Origin: Streptomyces sp. NBC_01485
GTDB taxonomy: Bacteria; Actinomycetota; Actinomycetes; Streptomycetales; Streptomycetaceae
Reading direction: 5' to 3'
Length of the DNA: 64,000 nt
Assembly (NCBI RefSeq): GCF_036227125.1
Contig: NZ_CP109435.1
Span: forward strand, 8,246,001 to 8,310,000
Part shown: in pieces, positions 58,201-64,000 of the stretch
Numbering within the stretch: position 1 is the stretch's first letter
Layout: each line of letters begins with the position of its first letter
The notes under the pieces: model-generated
Told to the model about the DNA's origin: nothing
Database searches by the model: none
Seen by the model: the letters and a program-made list of their open reading frames with translations, nothing else
Translations under genes and position numbers: made by a program

Positions 58201-59184
58201 CCGGCTGAATCCCAGGAAGCCGGTCGGGGCGGAAAGCACCGCGGCCCCGCCCGCCAGTGCGAGCGAGCACTCGCCCCGCCGGAGTGCCTGAACCGCGAGG
58301 TGCAGGGCCACCAGGGCCGAGGAACAGGCCGTGTCCACCGTGAGTGCGGGCCCCTCCAGCCCCAGCACGTAGGCGACCCGGCCCGACGCGACACTGGCCG
58401 TGGTTCCCGCTGTGTAGTAGAGATCGGTGTCCTCGGGTGTGCTGCGGAGCAGCGACGTGTAGTCGAAGGACGTCAGCCCCGTGAACACTCCGGTCAAAGT
58501 GCCCTTGAGTGAAAGGGGGTCGAGTCCGGCCCGCTCCAGGGCCTCCCAGGAGACCTCGAGCAGCAGTCGTTGCTGCGGGTCCATGGCGAGGGCTTCGGCC
58601 TGCGTGATACCGAAGAACGGGGCGTCGAAGAGGTCCGCGCCGTCGATGAACCCGCCGGCGCGCGCGTAGATCGTGCCAGGACGGTCGGGGTCGGAATCAA
58701 GCAGGTGCTCCAGATCCCAGCCCCGGTCGGCCGGGAATCCCTGCACCGCCTCTTTGCCGGAAGCGACGAGTTCCCAGAGGTCCTCCGGAGAGTGCACGCC
58801 CCCCGGCAGTCGACAGGCCATGCCCACGATCGCGATCGGCTCGTCACCCGACTGCGGTGCGGGGCCACCCGGTTGAGCCCGCGCATCCCGTGATGGCGAG
58901 CCCAGGTATGCGGCGAGGGCCCGTGGTGTCGGGTGGTCGAAGACCATCGTGGACGGCAGCCGCAGGCCGGTGGCCTCGTCGAGAAGGTCGCGCAGGTCCA
59001 CGGCTGAGAGTGAGTCCATCCCGAGGTCCAGGAACGCCTGGTCCGCCTCGATGGCCCCGGGCCCGGTCAGGCCGAGCACCGTGGCCACGCCCTGCCGCAC
59101 CAGGTCGAGCAGACCTGGATTGCGCCGGGCATCGGAAACGGCAGCGGACGCCTCGTCGAAAGGAGGATTGATTGCGTCGGCCAC
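52273..59184 (-). CDS. Modular PKS: ACP-KS-AT-DH-ER-KR-ACP
   Basis: About 2,303 residues from GTG 59184 (GGGAG 6 bases upstream). An extra ACP comes first (about 20-100; Ser58 in LGMDSLSAV), then KS (Cys287 in DTACSSA), methylmalonyl AT (Ser751 in GHSQGE; VDYASHSP), DH (HAVRG...P about 1064; HPALLD), ER (NFRDV, GGVGM about 1685; Tyr at the stereo position, predicting a 2S methyl), KR (LLDDG; Tyr about 2011) and ACP (Ser2181 in VGFDSL). All reductive sites look intact. Residues after about 2240 form a class-1 C-terminal docking region (MDAEDLVALVL) that fits the N-terminal coiled coil of the terminal PKS. The leading ACP has no cognate AT; it may accept an acyl group from the ligase or from the three-module PKS and serve as the platform for glycine addition and isonitrile formation. 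Confidence 0.92.
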   Translation of the reverse strand: MADAINPPFDEASAAVSDARRNPGLLDLVRQGVATVLGLTGPGAIEADQAFLDLGMDSLSAVDLRDLLDEATGLRLPSTMVFDHPTPRALAAYLGSPSRDARAQPGGPAPQSGDEPIAIVGMACRLPGGVHSPEDLWELVASGKEAVQGFPADRGWDLEHLLDSDPDRPGTIYARAGGFIDGADLFDAPFFGITQAEALAMDPQQRLLLEVSWEALERAGLDPLSLKGTLTGVFTGLTSFDYTSLLRSTPEDTDLYYTAGTTASVASGRVAYVLGLEGPALTVDTACSSALVALHLAVQALRRGECSLALAGGAAVLSAPTGFLGFSRARALSADGRCKAFGADADGMGIAEGVGVLLVERLSDARRHGHPVLAVVRGSAVNQDGASNGLTAPNGPAQQRVIRQALADAGLSVSDVDVVEAHGTGTPLGDPIEAQALLATYGQRSPDQEALLLGSVKSNIGHAQAAAGIAGVIKTVMALRHRTVPPTLYAEPLTPHVDWTAGAVTPVTRSVPWPETGHPGRAGVSSFGMSGTNAHLILEEAPAAADDGGGDHGLPATGAGNAGAASLEPLPVVPWVVSATSEAALQAQAERLREFVETDPGLDPLDVGLSLVASRSRFEHRAVVVGGDRLELLQGLGALAAGEPAACVAHGSTGAGERVVFVFPGQGSQWAGMGRELLESSAIFAESMAECGRALEPFVEWSLLDVVRGGTGAPGLERVDVVQPVLWAVMVSLAALWESAGVVPAAVVGHSQGEIAAACVAGVLSLEDGARVVALRSRALDRLAGAGGMMSVAAPTGSVKDLLAGGFADRVSIAAVNGPGTVVVSGEVAGLAEFEAACTQAGVRTRRIPVDYASHSPAVEVIRTQIVEALAPVAPRVGRLPMYSTVEPGQLQGPEADAEYWYGNLRRTVCFEDAIRGLAAAGHRIFIECSPHPVLTAGIQETLEDLTPGEAASAGGACVVAGSLRRDNGGPRRWMQSLAEVHVQGVAVDWAGMLAGGRRVELPTYAFQRQRYWPRPGAGDLGDVASLGLSATGHPLLGTGIDLAGGEGFVFTGRLSLQSHPWLADHAVRGVVLLPGAAFVDLVIRAGDQAGCGLIEDLALEVPLILPERGGVRLQVAVGAEDASGRRSVVVHSRPEHADTEAEHMWTRHAGGTLAPTQPVDRLLEAATSGLWPPPSASAVEIDELYEGLAARGYEYGPVFQGLRAAWLGEGEVFAEVRLPEDTAEQASQFGLHPALLDAALQAVGLGDRGPGEDIESGGDHVRQVLLPFAWSGVSLHASGARTLRVRLRRAPDGVLSLTATDETGAPVVSVESIVLRPISDNRLEAAGDGHHQDLFEVKWVRLDAKAPAGRWAVVGPDDLGVAAGLNDAGMEVATYADLTALAQAVTAGVPVPDAVAVTCAPAAHTAEGTRDRAASAHTAVTEVLSVVQAWLADADLVVSRLVVVTLGAMAVGADESVTDLAGAAIWGLVRSTQSENPDRLMAVDLDGAGLDRGDAAALARALGSGEPELAVRSGEVYVRRLYRAGNDALTPPDGDGPWRLDASTPGTLEGLTLVPCPQVTAPLEPGQVRVGVRAAGMNFRDVLIALDMYPGAAPVGDEGAGVVLETGPGVEGLAPGDRVLGMLEGGFGPVAVTDQRLLVPLPAGWSFVRAASVPVAFTTAWYALVDLARARPGERVLIHAATGGVGMAAVTIARHLGLEVFATAGPGKHGVLAGMGLDAAHVATSRSAEFEQRVMAATDGHGVDIVLNCLTGDLVDASLRLLPRGGRFIEMGKTDLRDAGGVGETHPGVICQALDLDQAGEGRIGEVLAEVVGLLQGGVLDALPVTVRDLRRAPEAFRFMSQARHTGKIVLRVPVGLDPDGTVLITGGTGALGGLLARHLVAGHGVRHLMLASRSGPEAPGATELAGELREAGATVTVTACDVGDRDALAGLLERIAREGRPLTAVLHAAGLLDDGVTASLTPGRMKAVMRPKADAAWHLHELTADTGLAAFVLFSSAASVLGWPGQGNYGAANTFLDGLARYRQAQGLPGTSLAWGLWADTVPDRLKQADLVRLDRGGINLMPTPEALALFDLALGRDDALLVPVQLDLAGLRAASRTQGDTAPALLRGLVRGPARPTARLGTDTATAGLVRQLTGMNEPEQERTLLDLVRSHVAAVLGHTSAKDIEPDRALQEVGFDSLTAVELRNRLVAATGLRLTATLVFDYPTPAALSRHLRDRLGSVDAVDGGTTAEDPREAAVRRVLASVPLARLQQAGLVDQLLRLAGTGGEEPDPVPESGSVDTMDAEDLVALVLGDDKPREV

Positions 59185-59990
59185 TACGGCTCCCGGGCTG
59201 TTGAGTCACGGACTACGAATGGCGGGAGTGTCCTGTCGCCGACATGTTCCGTCACACCCTCGGGACTTGTCGGTCGCACGGGTACGTCGAGACAGATTTC
59301 CGATCAGGTGGAGAATTCCTTCGGAGAAAGAGCACACGTTTCGGAACAGCACTGATCTCAGGTGCGGCGGGTTGCCCACTCCTTGCTCTGCATGAGGATT
59401 GCCGAGGCTGTCGAGCGAGCGCAATATGTACGGCGAGTGACCAGCGGAGGCGAACAGTGATATCTGCTGGGCAGGCCAGGGGGAGGGGTTACGAAAACGG
59501 GTCAGGGACAGGGGGTCCTATTTTGTCGCGGGACGCCCGGAAGCCACCTGCCGTGGCAGGTGTTCGGCGCACGCGTCTGATGTCCGGTTCGTGATCAGCT
59601 GTGGCCGCGGAGAGCCGGGCGGGCGTCGCGGAGGATGTGGCGGAGGCCGCCCGCTGCGATGCCGGTGGTCCGGAAAAGGTTGTAGGCGCCGATGGCCACG
59701 TCACCGTCGTGCACGGCGTGTTGGCGGTCCGCAGTCGGGCTGGTGACGGCGTAGTCGGTTTTGGCGGTCGTCTCGCGGACCCGGGCGCGAGGTCTCACGC
59801 GGTGGCGAGCCCTGTCGAGCCGGCCTCTTGACCCGGCGGCGACCGGTTGCACACGGGCGTCACGGCAATGCCCCATGGGGACCAGTCGGGGACCACACGG
59901 TACGCGCGATGGCACACGACGGAGCCTCGGACGCACAAATCGCATTCAGGTTAAGTCTGTTGTGTCCAGAAAATACCCCGACCCTCACTC
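59185..59990. other. Right-end island region, mostly non-coding with remnants
   Basis: About 800 bases between the PKS start and attR. The first 200 bases should contain the PKS promoter (minus strand). No intact gene is seen; a transposase-like tail lies at 59,595-59,765. The final 60 bases before attR are A+T-richer, as expected of an attachment-site flank. Confidence 0.5.
59595..59765 (-). pseudogene. Possible transposase C-terminal remnant
   Basis: About 56 residues ending at 59,595. The stretch GDVAIGAYNLFRTTGIAAGG followed by LRHILRDA recalls the C-terminal end of IS4/ISAs1-type transposases (R-x-L-A-I-x-x-Y-N-L-x-R-x-A-G ... ALRHxxRD). The frame upstream is unlike a transposase, so only the tail survives. 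Resemblance judged from memory. Confidence 0.35.
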
Positions 59991-60037
59991 CTGGGGGTCA
60001 AGGGGTCGCAGGTTCAAATCCTGTCGTCCCGACTGGA
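59991..60037. repeat. attR: right 47-bp direct repeat
   Basis: Identical in all 47 positions to 21,933-21,979, the 3' part of the tRNA-Pro gene. The sequence to its left has no acceptor 5' strand, D-arm or 5' anticodon strand, so this is not a second tRNA gene but the right boundary of the island. Confidence 0.9.
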
Positions 60038-60057
60038 AGTTCCTTCCTGGTCGCAGC

Positions 60058-60097
60058 TCAAGGGGCCGTGTCAGAGAGATCTGACACGGCCCCTTGA
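60058..60097. terminator. Displaced tRNA-Pro terminator
   Basis: A perfect 18-bp stem (TCAAGGGGCCGTGTCAGA paired with its complement) around a GAGA-type tetraloop, 20 bases beyond attR. The matching place after the intact tRNA-Pro holds a different hairpin. This one is most likely the original chromosomal terminator of the tRNA, moved 38 kb away by the insertion. Confidence 0.75.
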
Positions 60098-60200
60098 TCG
60101 TTTCTGGGGGCCTGCTCGTTCGCCCTTGGTGGCTTTGCCGATCAGCCGGGGAGCGGGCGCCGCCGGTCGGGGCATGTGGTGTGGGCGGGCCCGGTCGCTG

Positions 60201-60881
60201 TCAGCCGGGAGCCACTGCGCGCCCGGTCTGCGGGGAGATCATGCCGGCGCACAGGCCGCGCGCGGCCAGCCCCTGGGCGATCCTCGGGATCGCGGCGAGG
60301 GTGTTGGCCGACCAGTCGTGCATGAGGATGACCTGACCGTTGGTGAGCCGCCCGGCGGCGGCCACGATCGCGTCGGTGCTCGCGCCGTTCCAGTCCTGTG
60401 AGTCGACGTCCCAAGTGACCTGTGTCAGGCCGTACTTGGTCGCGACCGACCGAACCGTCGCGTTGGTCTCGCCGTACGGGGGCCGGAAGATCCGCGGAAT
60501 TCCGCCGCCCGCGCCCGCGATGGCCTGCTGGGTCCGGGAGATCTCCGAGTCGATCTGCGCCTGGCTCAGTTGGGTGAGGTGGGGGTGCGTGTAGCTGTGG
60601 TTGCCCACCCACATCCTGGCGGACACCTGGGCCCGTACCTGGGTCGGGTTGGCGGCGGCGTACTGGCCCTCGTTGAACATCGTGGCCCGAAGCCCGTTCC
60701 GGGTGAGGGAGTTGAGCAGGGCGGGGGTGTTGCCGGACGGGCCGTCGTCGAAGGTGAGCCCGACGTACCCGGTGCAGGCGGCGGCGCGCGCCGGAGCGGT
60801 GTCGACGGCCAGGGCGCCCGCGGCGGCCAGCGTGACGACGGCCGATGCGGCGACCAGGGGACGGAGCGCGAGGCCTTTCAT
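60201..60881 (-). CDS. Secreted CE4 polysaccharide deacetylase (acetylxylan esterase type)
   Basis: A 226-residue secreted enzyme: signal peptide ending near ARAAA, then a NodB domain with TFDDGPSGNTP (metal-binding Asp pair), HSYTHPH (metal-binding His pair), RPPYGE and ILMHDW, the five CE4 motifs. It closely recalls Streptomyces lividans AxeA through to GMISPQTGRAVAP, but stops there, lacking the linker and carbohydrate-binding domain of AxeA. ATG 60881 overlaps the xylanase stop (ATGA), so both are co-translated. The joint role is removal of acetyl groups from xylan while the xylanase cuts the backbone outside the cell. Confidence 0.88.
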   Translation of the reverse strand: MKGLALRPLVAASAVVTLAAAGALAVDTAPARAAACTGYVGLTFDDGPSGNTPALLNSLTRNGLRATMFNEGQYAAANPTQVRAQVSARMWVGNHSYTHPHLTQLSQAQIDSEISRTQQAIAGAGGGIPRIFRPPYGETNATVRSVATKYGLTQVTWDVDSQDWNGASTDAIVAAAGRLTNGQVILMHDWSANTLAAIPRIAQGLAARGLCAGMISPQTGRAVAPG

Positions 60882-61606
60882 GAGCGCACCGTGATGTTGG
60901 AGTTGCCGCTGCTCTGATAGCCCTCGGTCGCCATGATCATGTAGTAGCGGAAGCTGCCGAGAGGCATTCCGGCGCGGGCCCAGGCGTCGAAGTGGTTGCC
61001 GGTGGTGATGGTGCCGCCGGTCCGCTTCGACTGCCGCACGCTCCAGTACTGGTCGAAGGTACGAGTGCCTTCGACGGACGGGGCGTTGTACCGCGTCGTC
61101 TTGTAGATGTCGTACGTGCCGCCGTCGCTGGTGACGGTGCCCTTGTACGTTCCGGTGGGCCGGTAGGTGCCCCAGTTGTCGACGATGTAGTACTCGACGA
61201 GGGGGTTGGACGTCCACCCGTAGAGCGCCAGATAGGCGTTCCCGGACGGGTTGAAGCTGCCCGAGTAGGTCACGCTCCTGCGGCCACCGTTGCTCCAGCC
61301 CTTGCCGGCGACGAAGTTCCCGGTGTTCCTCCAGGACGTGCCGTAGTTCCCGCCGGAGCCCAGGGTCATGGAGACCGTGCCCGGCGCGTCCGTCCAGAAC
61401 GAGTAGTAGTACCCGTTGTTGGTTCCGGTCTGGTTGGTGGTGATGACGGTGTCGGCGTGCGCGGTGTCCGGCAGGGCCAGCGCGAGCACGGCGACGAGCG
61501 CCGTGGCGCAGGCACTCCCGACGAGCAGCCTGAAGCGGCTGAACGGTCTGCGGTACGTGCGGTGGGCGGCTGTCGGCGCGAGTGCGGGTGCGGGTGTGGC
61601 GTTCAT
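60878..61606 (-). CDS. Secreted GH11 endo-1,4-beta-xylanase
   Basis: A 242-residue GH11 xylanase. The N-terminus has twin Arg (YRRPFSRFRLLVG) before a hydrophobic core and an ALPDTAHA cleavage site, so Tat export is possible. The catalytic domain shows the nucleophile Glu138 (LVEYYIVDNWG) and the acid/base Glu228 (MATEGYQSSG), plus the family motif PSVEGTRTFDQYWSVR. It ends at the catalytic domain without a cellulose- or xylan-binding module. ATG 61606 follows GAGGAGG. It is the first gene of a two-gene operon with the deacetylase, as xlnB-axeA is in S. lividans. Inverted CGAAACATTCG-type elements upstream are probable repressor sites. Confidence 0.92.
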   Translation of the reverse strand: MNATPAPALAPTAAHRTYRRPFSRFRLLVGSACATALVAVLALALPDTAHADTVITTNQTGTNNGYYYSFWTDAPGTVSMTLGSGGNYGTSWRNTGNFVAGKGWSNGGRRSVTYSGSFNPSGNAYLALYGWTSNPLVEYYIVDNWGTYRPTGTYKGTVTSDGGTYDIYKTTRYNAPSVEGTRTFDQYWSVRQSKRTGGTITTGNHFDAWARAGMPLGSFRYYMIMATEGYQSSGNSNITVRS

Positions 61607-61690
61607 GTGCGTGCTTCCTCCTCGTCATCGTGCAGGCGATGGGGGTCCCAACGGCGACAGTGTTGGTATGGCCCCTTCAACTGTCAATAG

Positions 61691-61716
61691 TTTCGGCATT
61701 TGATCCGAAACATTCG
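61691..61716. promoter_or_regulatory. Candidate xylan-response element upstream of the xylanase
   Basis: TTTCGG-N8-CCGAAA (61,691-61,710) overlaps CGAAACATTCG (61,706-61,716), about 100 bases upstream of the xylanase start. GAA/TTC-type inverted elements are known upstream of Streptomyces xylanase genes. A second, inverted copy lies at 61,838. Confidence 0.5.
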
Positions 61717-61837
61717 ATCACGTGAGGGTCTTTCAGAGGGCTCGTGTGCCCAGGTCGCCGCCTCGGTGGGGAAGGGTGAGTCGATTTGGTCGCGGATGCG
61801 CGCGCACGCAAGATCAGATGCTGACTCAGGAAGGCTC

Positions 61838-61848
61838 CGAATGTTTCG
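61838..61848. promoter_or_regulatory. Second copy of the CGAAACATTCG element, inverted
   Basis: CGAATGTTTCG, the exact reverse complement of 61,706-61,716, lies just beyond the stop codon of the glyoxalase-fold gene and about 230 bases upstream of the xylanase start. Two such sites could support looping or cooperative repressor binding. Confidence 0.45.
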
Positions 61849-61886
61849 AAGCGCTTTCCGGTCGTATCCGTCCCCCTGGGACGCGG

Positions 61887-62240
61887 TCAGGCGGGCTGCC
61901 ACAGTTCGATCCGGTTGCCCTCGGGATCGGTGACCCAGCCGAATCGACCGACGCCCTCCATGTCCTGCGTCTCTTCGGCCACGTCCGCTCCCTTGGCGCG
62001 CAGTTGCGCGAGCATCGCGTCGAGGTCGCGGACCCGGAAGTTGAGCATGGACTGCTGGGCGCGGGACCCGAAGTAGTCCGTCTCGGACTCGAACGTCGCG
62101 AACACCGTCGGCCCGGCTCCCTGACGCCACAGGCCATGCTCATCGGCGTCCAGGCCCAGGCAGTCGCGGTACCACGCGCCCAGGGCCGCCGGGTCTGCGG
62201 CCCGCATGAAATATCCACCGATTCCCAGCACACGTTCCAT
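61887..62240 (-). CDS. VOC/glyoxalase-fold protein
   Basis: A 117-residue vicinal-oxygen-chelate fold protein. It has the paired beta-alpha-beta-beta-beta halves, with YFMRAADPAALGAWYRDCLG at the N-terminus and FGWVTDPEGNRIELWQP at the C-terminus, where the final Glu is the usual metal-binding position. Such proteins are glyoxalases, dioxygenases or drug-binding resistance proteins; the substrate is not evident. ATG 62240 is the first methionine in a good context. It is transcribed alone toward the xylanase operon. Confidence 0.85.
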   Translation of the reverse strand: MERVLGIGGYFMRAADPAALGAWYRDCLGLDADEHGLWRQGAGPTVFATFESETDYFGSRAQQSMLNFRVRDLDAMLAQLRAKGADVAEETQDMEGVGRFGWVTDPEGNRIELWQPA

Positions 62241-62340
62241 GCCGCCATCGTGCCAGGACGGCGATCGACAGGGTCGGCACCACACCATCGCCCGCCTCAC
62301 CCACCCTCCCCGTCTCCGTCGCGGGGGAACTCCGCGGGTC

Positions 62341-62402
62341 TGTAACAGCCGTCCATCGTTTCCGATCGACGGCGGTGACACGACGGCCGGGCCACTGTTA
62401 CA
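62341..62402. promoter_or_regulatory. Inverted TGTAACA / TGTTACA pair upstream of the protease
   Basis: TGTAACA at 62,341-62,347 and its complement TGTTACA at 62,396-62,402, within the 215-base divergent region between the glyoxalase-fold and protease genes. A spaced operator pair is possible; nothing else supports it. Confidence 0.3.
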
Positions 62403-62455
62403 CGCCGTTGGTTTCTTGGCGCACGTTCCACTTCCCCTGAGCGAAATGAGGAGCT

Positions 62456-63913
62456 GTGCGTACGAGATACAGCCTGACCAGGCTGGCGCTCACGGCGACG
62501 GCCACCGGCGTGCTGGCGTTGAGCGCGCCGGCCGTCGCCCTGGCGGCGGCGGTCACCGGCCCGACGCCCGTGTCCCCGGCCCCGTCCCCGGGTTCGGTCA
62601 CCGCCCTGGACACGTCCGCCACGAAGTCGACGCTCGTCGACATCCCCGAGAAGAGCCCGGTGACCGCGTCCCAGTGGGCCGACGTCACCAAGCTCGCCAA
62701 GCAGCGGCACGCCCTGGTCACGCTGTACGACCAGGGCACCAAGAAGCCCGTGATCGTGCTTCCGGCGGACACGCCCACGACCCAGCGGGTGTCCACGCTG
62801 TCCGTGGGGGACGACGCCGCCTCCGGTGACCCCGCCTCCGGTGACTCCGCCTCCGGTGACTCCGCCTCCTCCACCTCCGCCACGGTCTCCGGCGTCAAGG
62901 CCGAGGTCAAGGTCAGCAAGTTCACGACCAAGCGGATCGACCAGATCTCCAACACCCTCACGGCCCGCAAGTGGGACCAGAACGCCGTGCGTTACGGGTT
63001 CGCGGTCCACTACGACGCCAAGACCGACAAGGTCGCCTTCGTGTCCGACGCGCCCCAGGACGTGACGGACGCGGCCAGGAAGACCTTCCCGGCGGACGTC
63101 GAGGTGATCGAGGGGCACGTCAAGCCCCTGCAGGTCGACCGGTTCCTGGACGTCCCGGCGTACTACTCCGGGCTCTCGCTCATCAACACCAACGGCGGGC
63201 TCTGCACGGCCGGCCCCGCCTTCTGGTCCTACCCGGACGGTGCCGAGCACTACACGGCCAAGATGGTCACCGCCGCGCACTGCGGATCGGTCAGCTCGCT
63301 CTTCCACAACTACAAGTGGAACCGCGGTTATGTGGGCACGGTCGACCACCGCGACACCGGGTCGGACACCGAGGACATCATGTACAGCCACAACATCGGT
63401 GACGGTGACGGCGGGTGCTCGCACGGCGAGATCCGCTGCTACAGCTACCACATGTTCACGGGCGGCACCTCGACGAGTTCGTCCGATGCCGCGGTGGTGT
63501 CCTGGCAGGAGCCGGAGGTGGGCGACACCGGTCTCCACGTCAGCGGGCAGACCACCTACCAGTGGGGCGGAAACGTCGTCACGAACACCAACTTCCGGAC
63601 CTGCTACAAGAACACCGACGTCTGCATCAGGAACGGCGGCTTCCTGATGCGGCACTACAACAACGGGTGGGACAACAAGACGGCCCAGCCGGGCGACTCC
63701 GGCGGCCCCATCTACAAGGACAAGACCGACTTCACCGGCGCGAGGGACGCCTGGCCGGTCCAGGTCATGGGCATCGTCTCGGGCGGCTACAGCGAGTGCG
63801 ACCGCTGCAGCAACCACCCCGTCAACTACACCGTGGGCATCGACATCGAGTGGGTCCGCATCGCGTCCAACAACTACGAAATCATGACCTATCAGAACCG
63901 CAACGGCTTCTAG
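62456..63913 (+). CDS. Secreted chymotrypsin-like serine protease
   Basis: A 485-residue protein starting at GTG 62456 with GAGGAG only 2 bases upstream, an unusually short spacing. A signal peptide (LALTATATGVLALSAPAVALA) precedes an N-terminal pro-region of about 200 residues that contains an ASGDS repeat. The catalytic domain has His275 (VTAAHCG), Asp307 (DTEDIMY) and Ser415 (PGDSGGP), a full S1 triad, and several Cys pairs for disulfides. Gly/Ser residues near IVSGGYSEC suggest a chymotrypsin-fold S1 pocket. It is probably secreted and matured by removal of the pro-region. The stop is TAG; no partner gene is visible before the window ends. Confidence 0.88.
   Translation: MRTRYSLTRLALTATATGVLALSAPAVALAAAVTGPTPVSPAPSPGSVTALDTSATKSTLVDIPEKSPVTASQWADVTKLAKQRHALVTLYDQGTKKPVIVLPADTPTTQRVSTLSVGDDAASGDPASGDSASGDSASSTSATVSGVKAEVKVSKFTTKRIDQISNTLTARKWDQNAVRYGFAVHYDAKTDKVAFVSDAPQDVTDAARKTFPADVEVIEGHVKPLQVDRFLDVPAYYSGLSLINTNGGLCTAGPAFWSYPDGAEHYTAKMVTAAHCGSVSSLFHNYKWNRGYVGTVDHRDTGSDTEDIMYSHNIGDGDGGCSHGEIRCYSYHMFTGGTSTSSSDAAVVSWQEPEVGDTGLHVSGQTTYQWGGNVVTNTNFRTCYKNTDVCIRNGGFLMRHYNNGWDNKTAQPGDSGGPIYKDKTDFTGARDAWPVQVMGIVSGGYSECDRCSNHPVNYTVGIDIEWVRIASNNYEIMTYQNRNGF
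62819..62863. repeat. 15-bp in-frame tandem repeat in the protease pro-region
   Basis: Three copies of GCCTCCGGTGACTCC (first with one change) encode ASGDP-ASGDS-ASGDS in the pro-region. Unit length is a multiple of three, so copy-number change would keep the frame. Confidence 0.75.
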
Positions 63914-63957
63914 GGCCTGCTGCCCGGCCCCAGCCGCGTAGACCCACTCGCGGATCA

Positions 63958-63994
63958 CCGGTCAACACCGGTCAACACCGGTCAACACCGGTCA
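63958..63994. repeat. Decamer tandem repeat after the protease gene
   Basis: CCGGTCAACA occurs three times in tandem plus a partial fourth copy at the window's end, 45 bases past the protease stop. Function unknown. Confidence 0.75.
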
Positions 63995-64000
63995 GGGAGG

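Noticed and set aside
59244..59594. A 116-codon plus-strand open frame near the right island end
   Set aside because: Composition and codon use are not gene-like and it overlaps the PKS promoter area.
59991..60032. A second tRNA-Pro gene
   Set aside because: Only the anticodon loop onward is present. The 5' acceptor strand and D-arm are missing, so it is an attachment-site copy.
63958..63994. A CRISPR array
   Set aside because: The decamer units are directly adjacent with no spacers; it is a simple tandem repeat. No cas genes are present in the window.

Overview
The window is very GC-rich, uses GTG starts and ATGA/GTGA stop-start overlaps freely, and carries a rare TTA codon, LacI/TetR/LuxR-type regulators, secreted xylan-degrading enzymes and giant polyketide synthase (PKS) genes. 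This points to a Streptomyces or a close actinomycete relative.

Left part (1-21,900): a small membrane protein and an alpha/beta hydrolase are followed by a tightly coupled minus-strand operon (16,614 to 1,574). The operon encodes a PUFA-synthase-like iterative system in two large proteins (flavin barrel pair-KS-AT-ACP-KR, then KS-AT-DH-phosphopantetheinyl transferase), a free ACP, an alpha/beta hydrolase, a family-1 glycosyltransferase and a SAM methyltransferase. The product is unknown but is probably a glycosylated lipid-like molecule. Next come a LacI regulator with its own palindrome, a serine hydrolase lacking the usual catalytic Lys, and a divergent TetR/MFS efflux pair with a double inverted-repeat operator.

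Centre (21,933-60,037): a 47-bp segment of an intact tRNA-Pro(GGG) gene, covering its 3' part, is repeated perfectly 38 kb to the right. The segment between is a genomic island with no intact integrase, only remnants. Its cargo is a modular PKS pathway: a three-module protein (KSQ loading, KS-AT-DH-ER-KR-ACP, KS-AT-DH-KR-ACP), a second protein with an extra N-terminal ACP (ACP-KS-AT-DH-ER-KR-ACP), and a terminal protein whose DH, ER and KR all look dead and which ends in a thioester reductase. Interleaved are homologues of the isonitrile-lipid enzymes: a ScoE-type Fe/2-oxoglutarate oxidase, a ScoC/FadD10-type acyl ligase and a ScoD/FcoT-type glycine-adding enzyme, plus a SnoaL-like protein. 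An unusual XdhC-LuxR fusion is the only regulator seen in the island. The main hypothesis is an isonitrile-bearing reduced polyketide aldehyde or alcohol, in which a PKS replaces the NRPS of known isonitrile lipopeptide clusters.

Right part (60,058-64,000): after the displaced tRNA terminator the chromosome resumes with an overlapping GH11 xylanase/CE4 deacetylase pair, a glyoxalase-fold protein and a secreted chymotrypsin-like protease.
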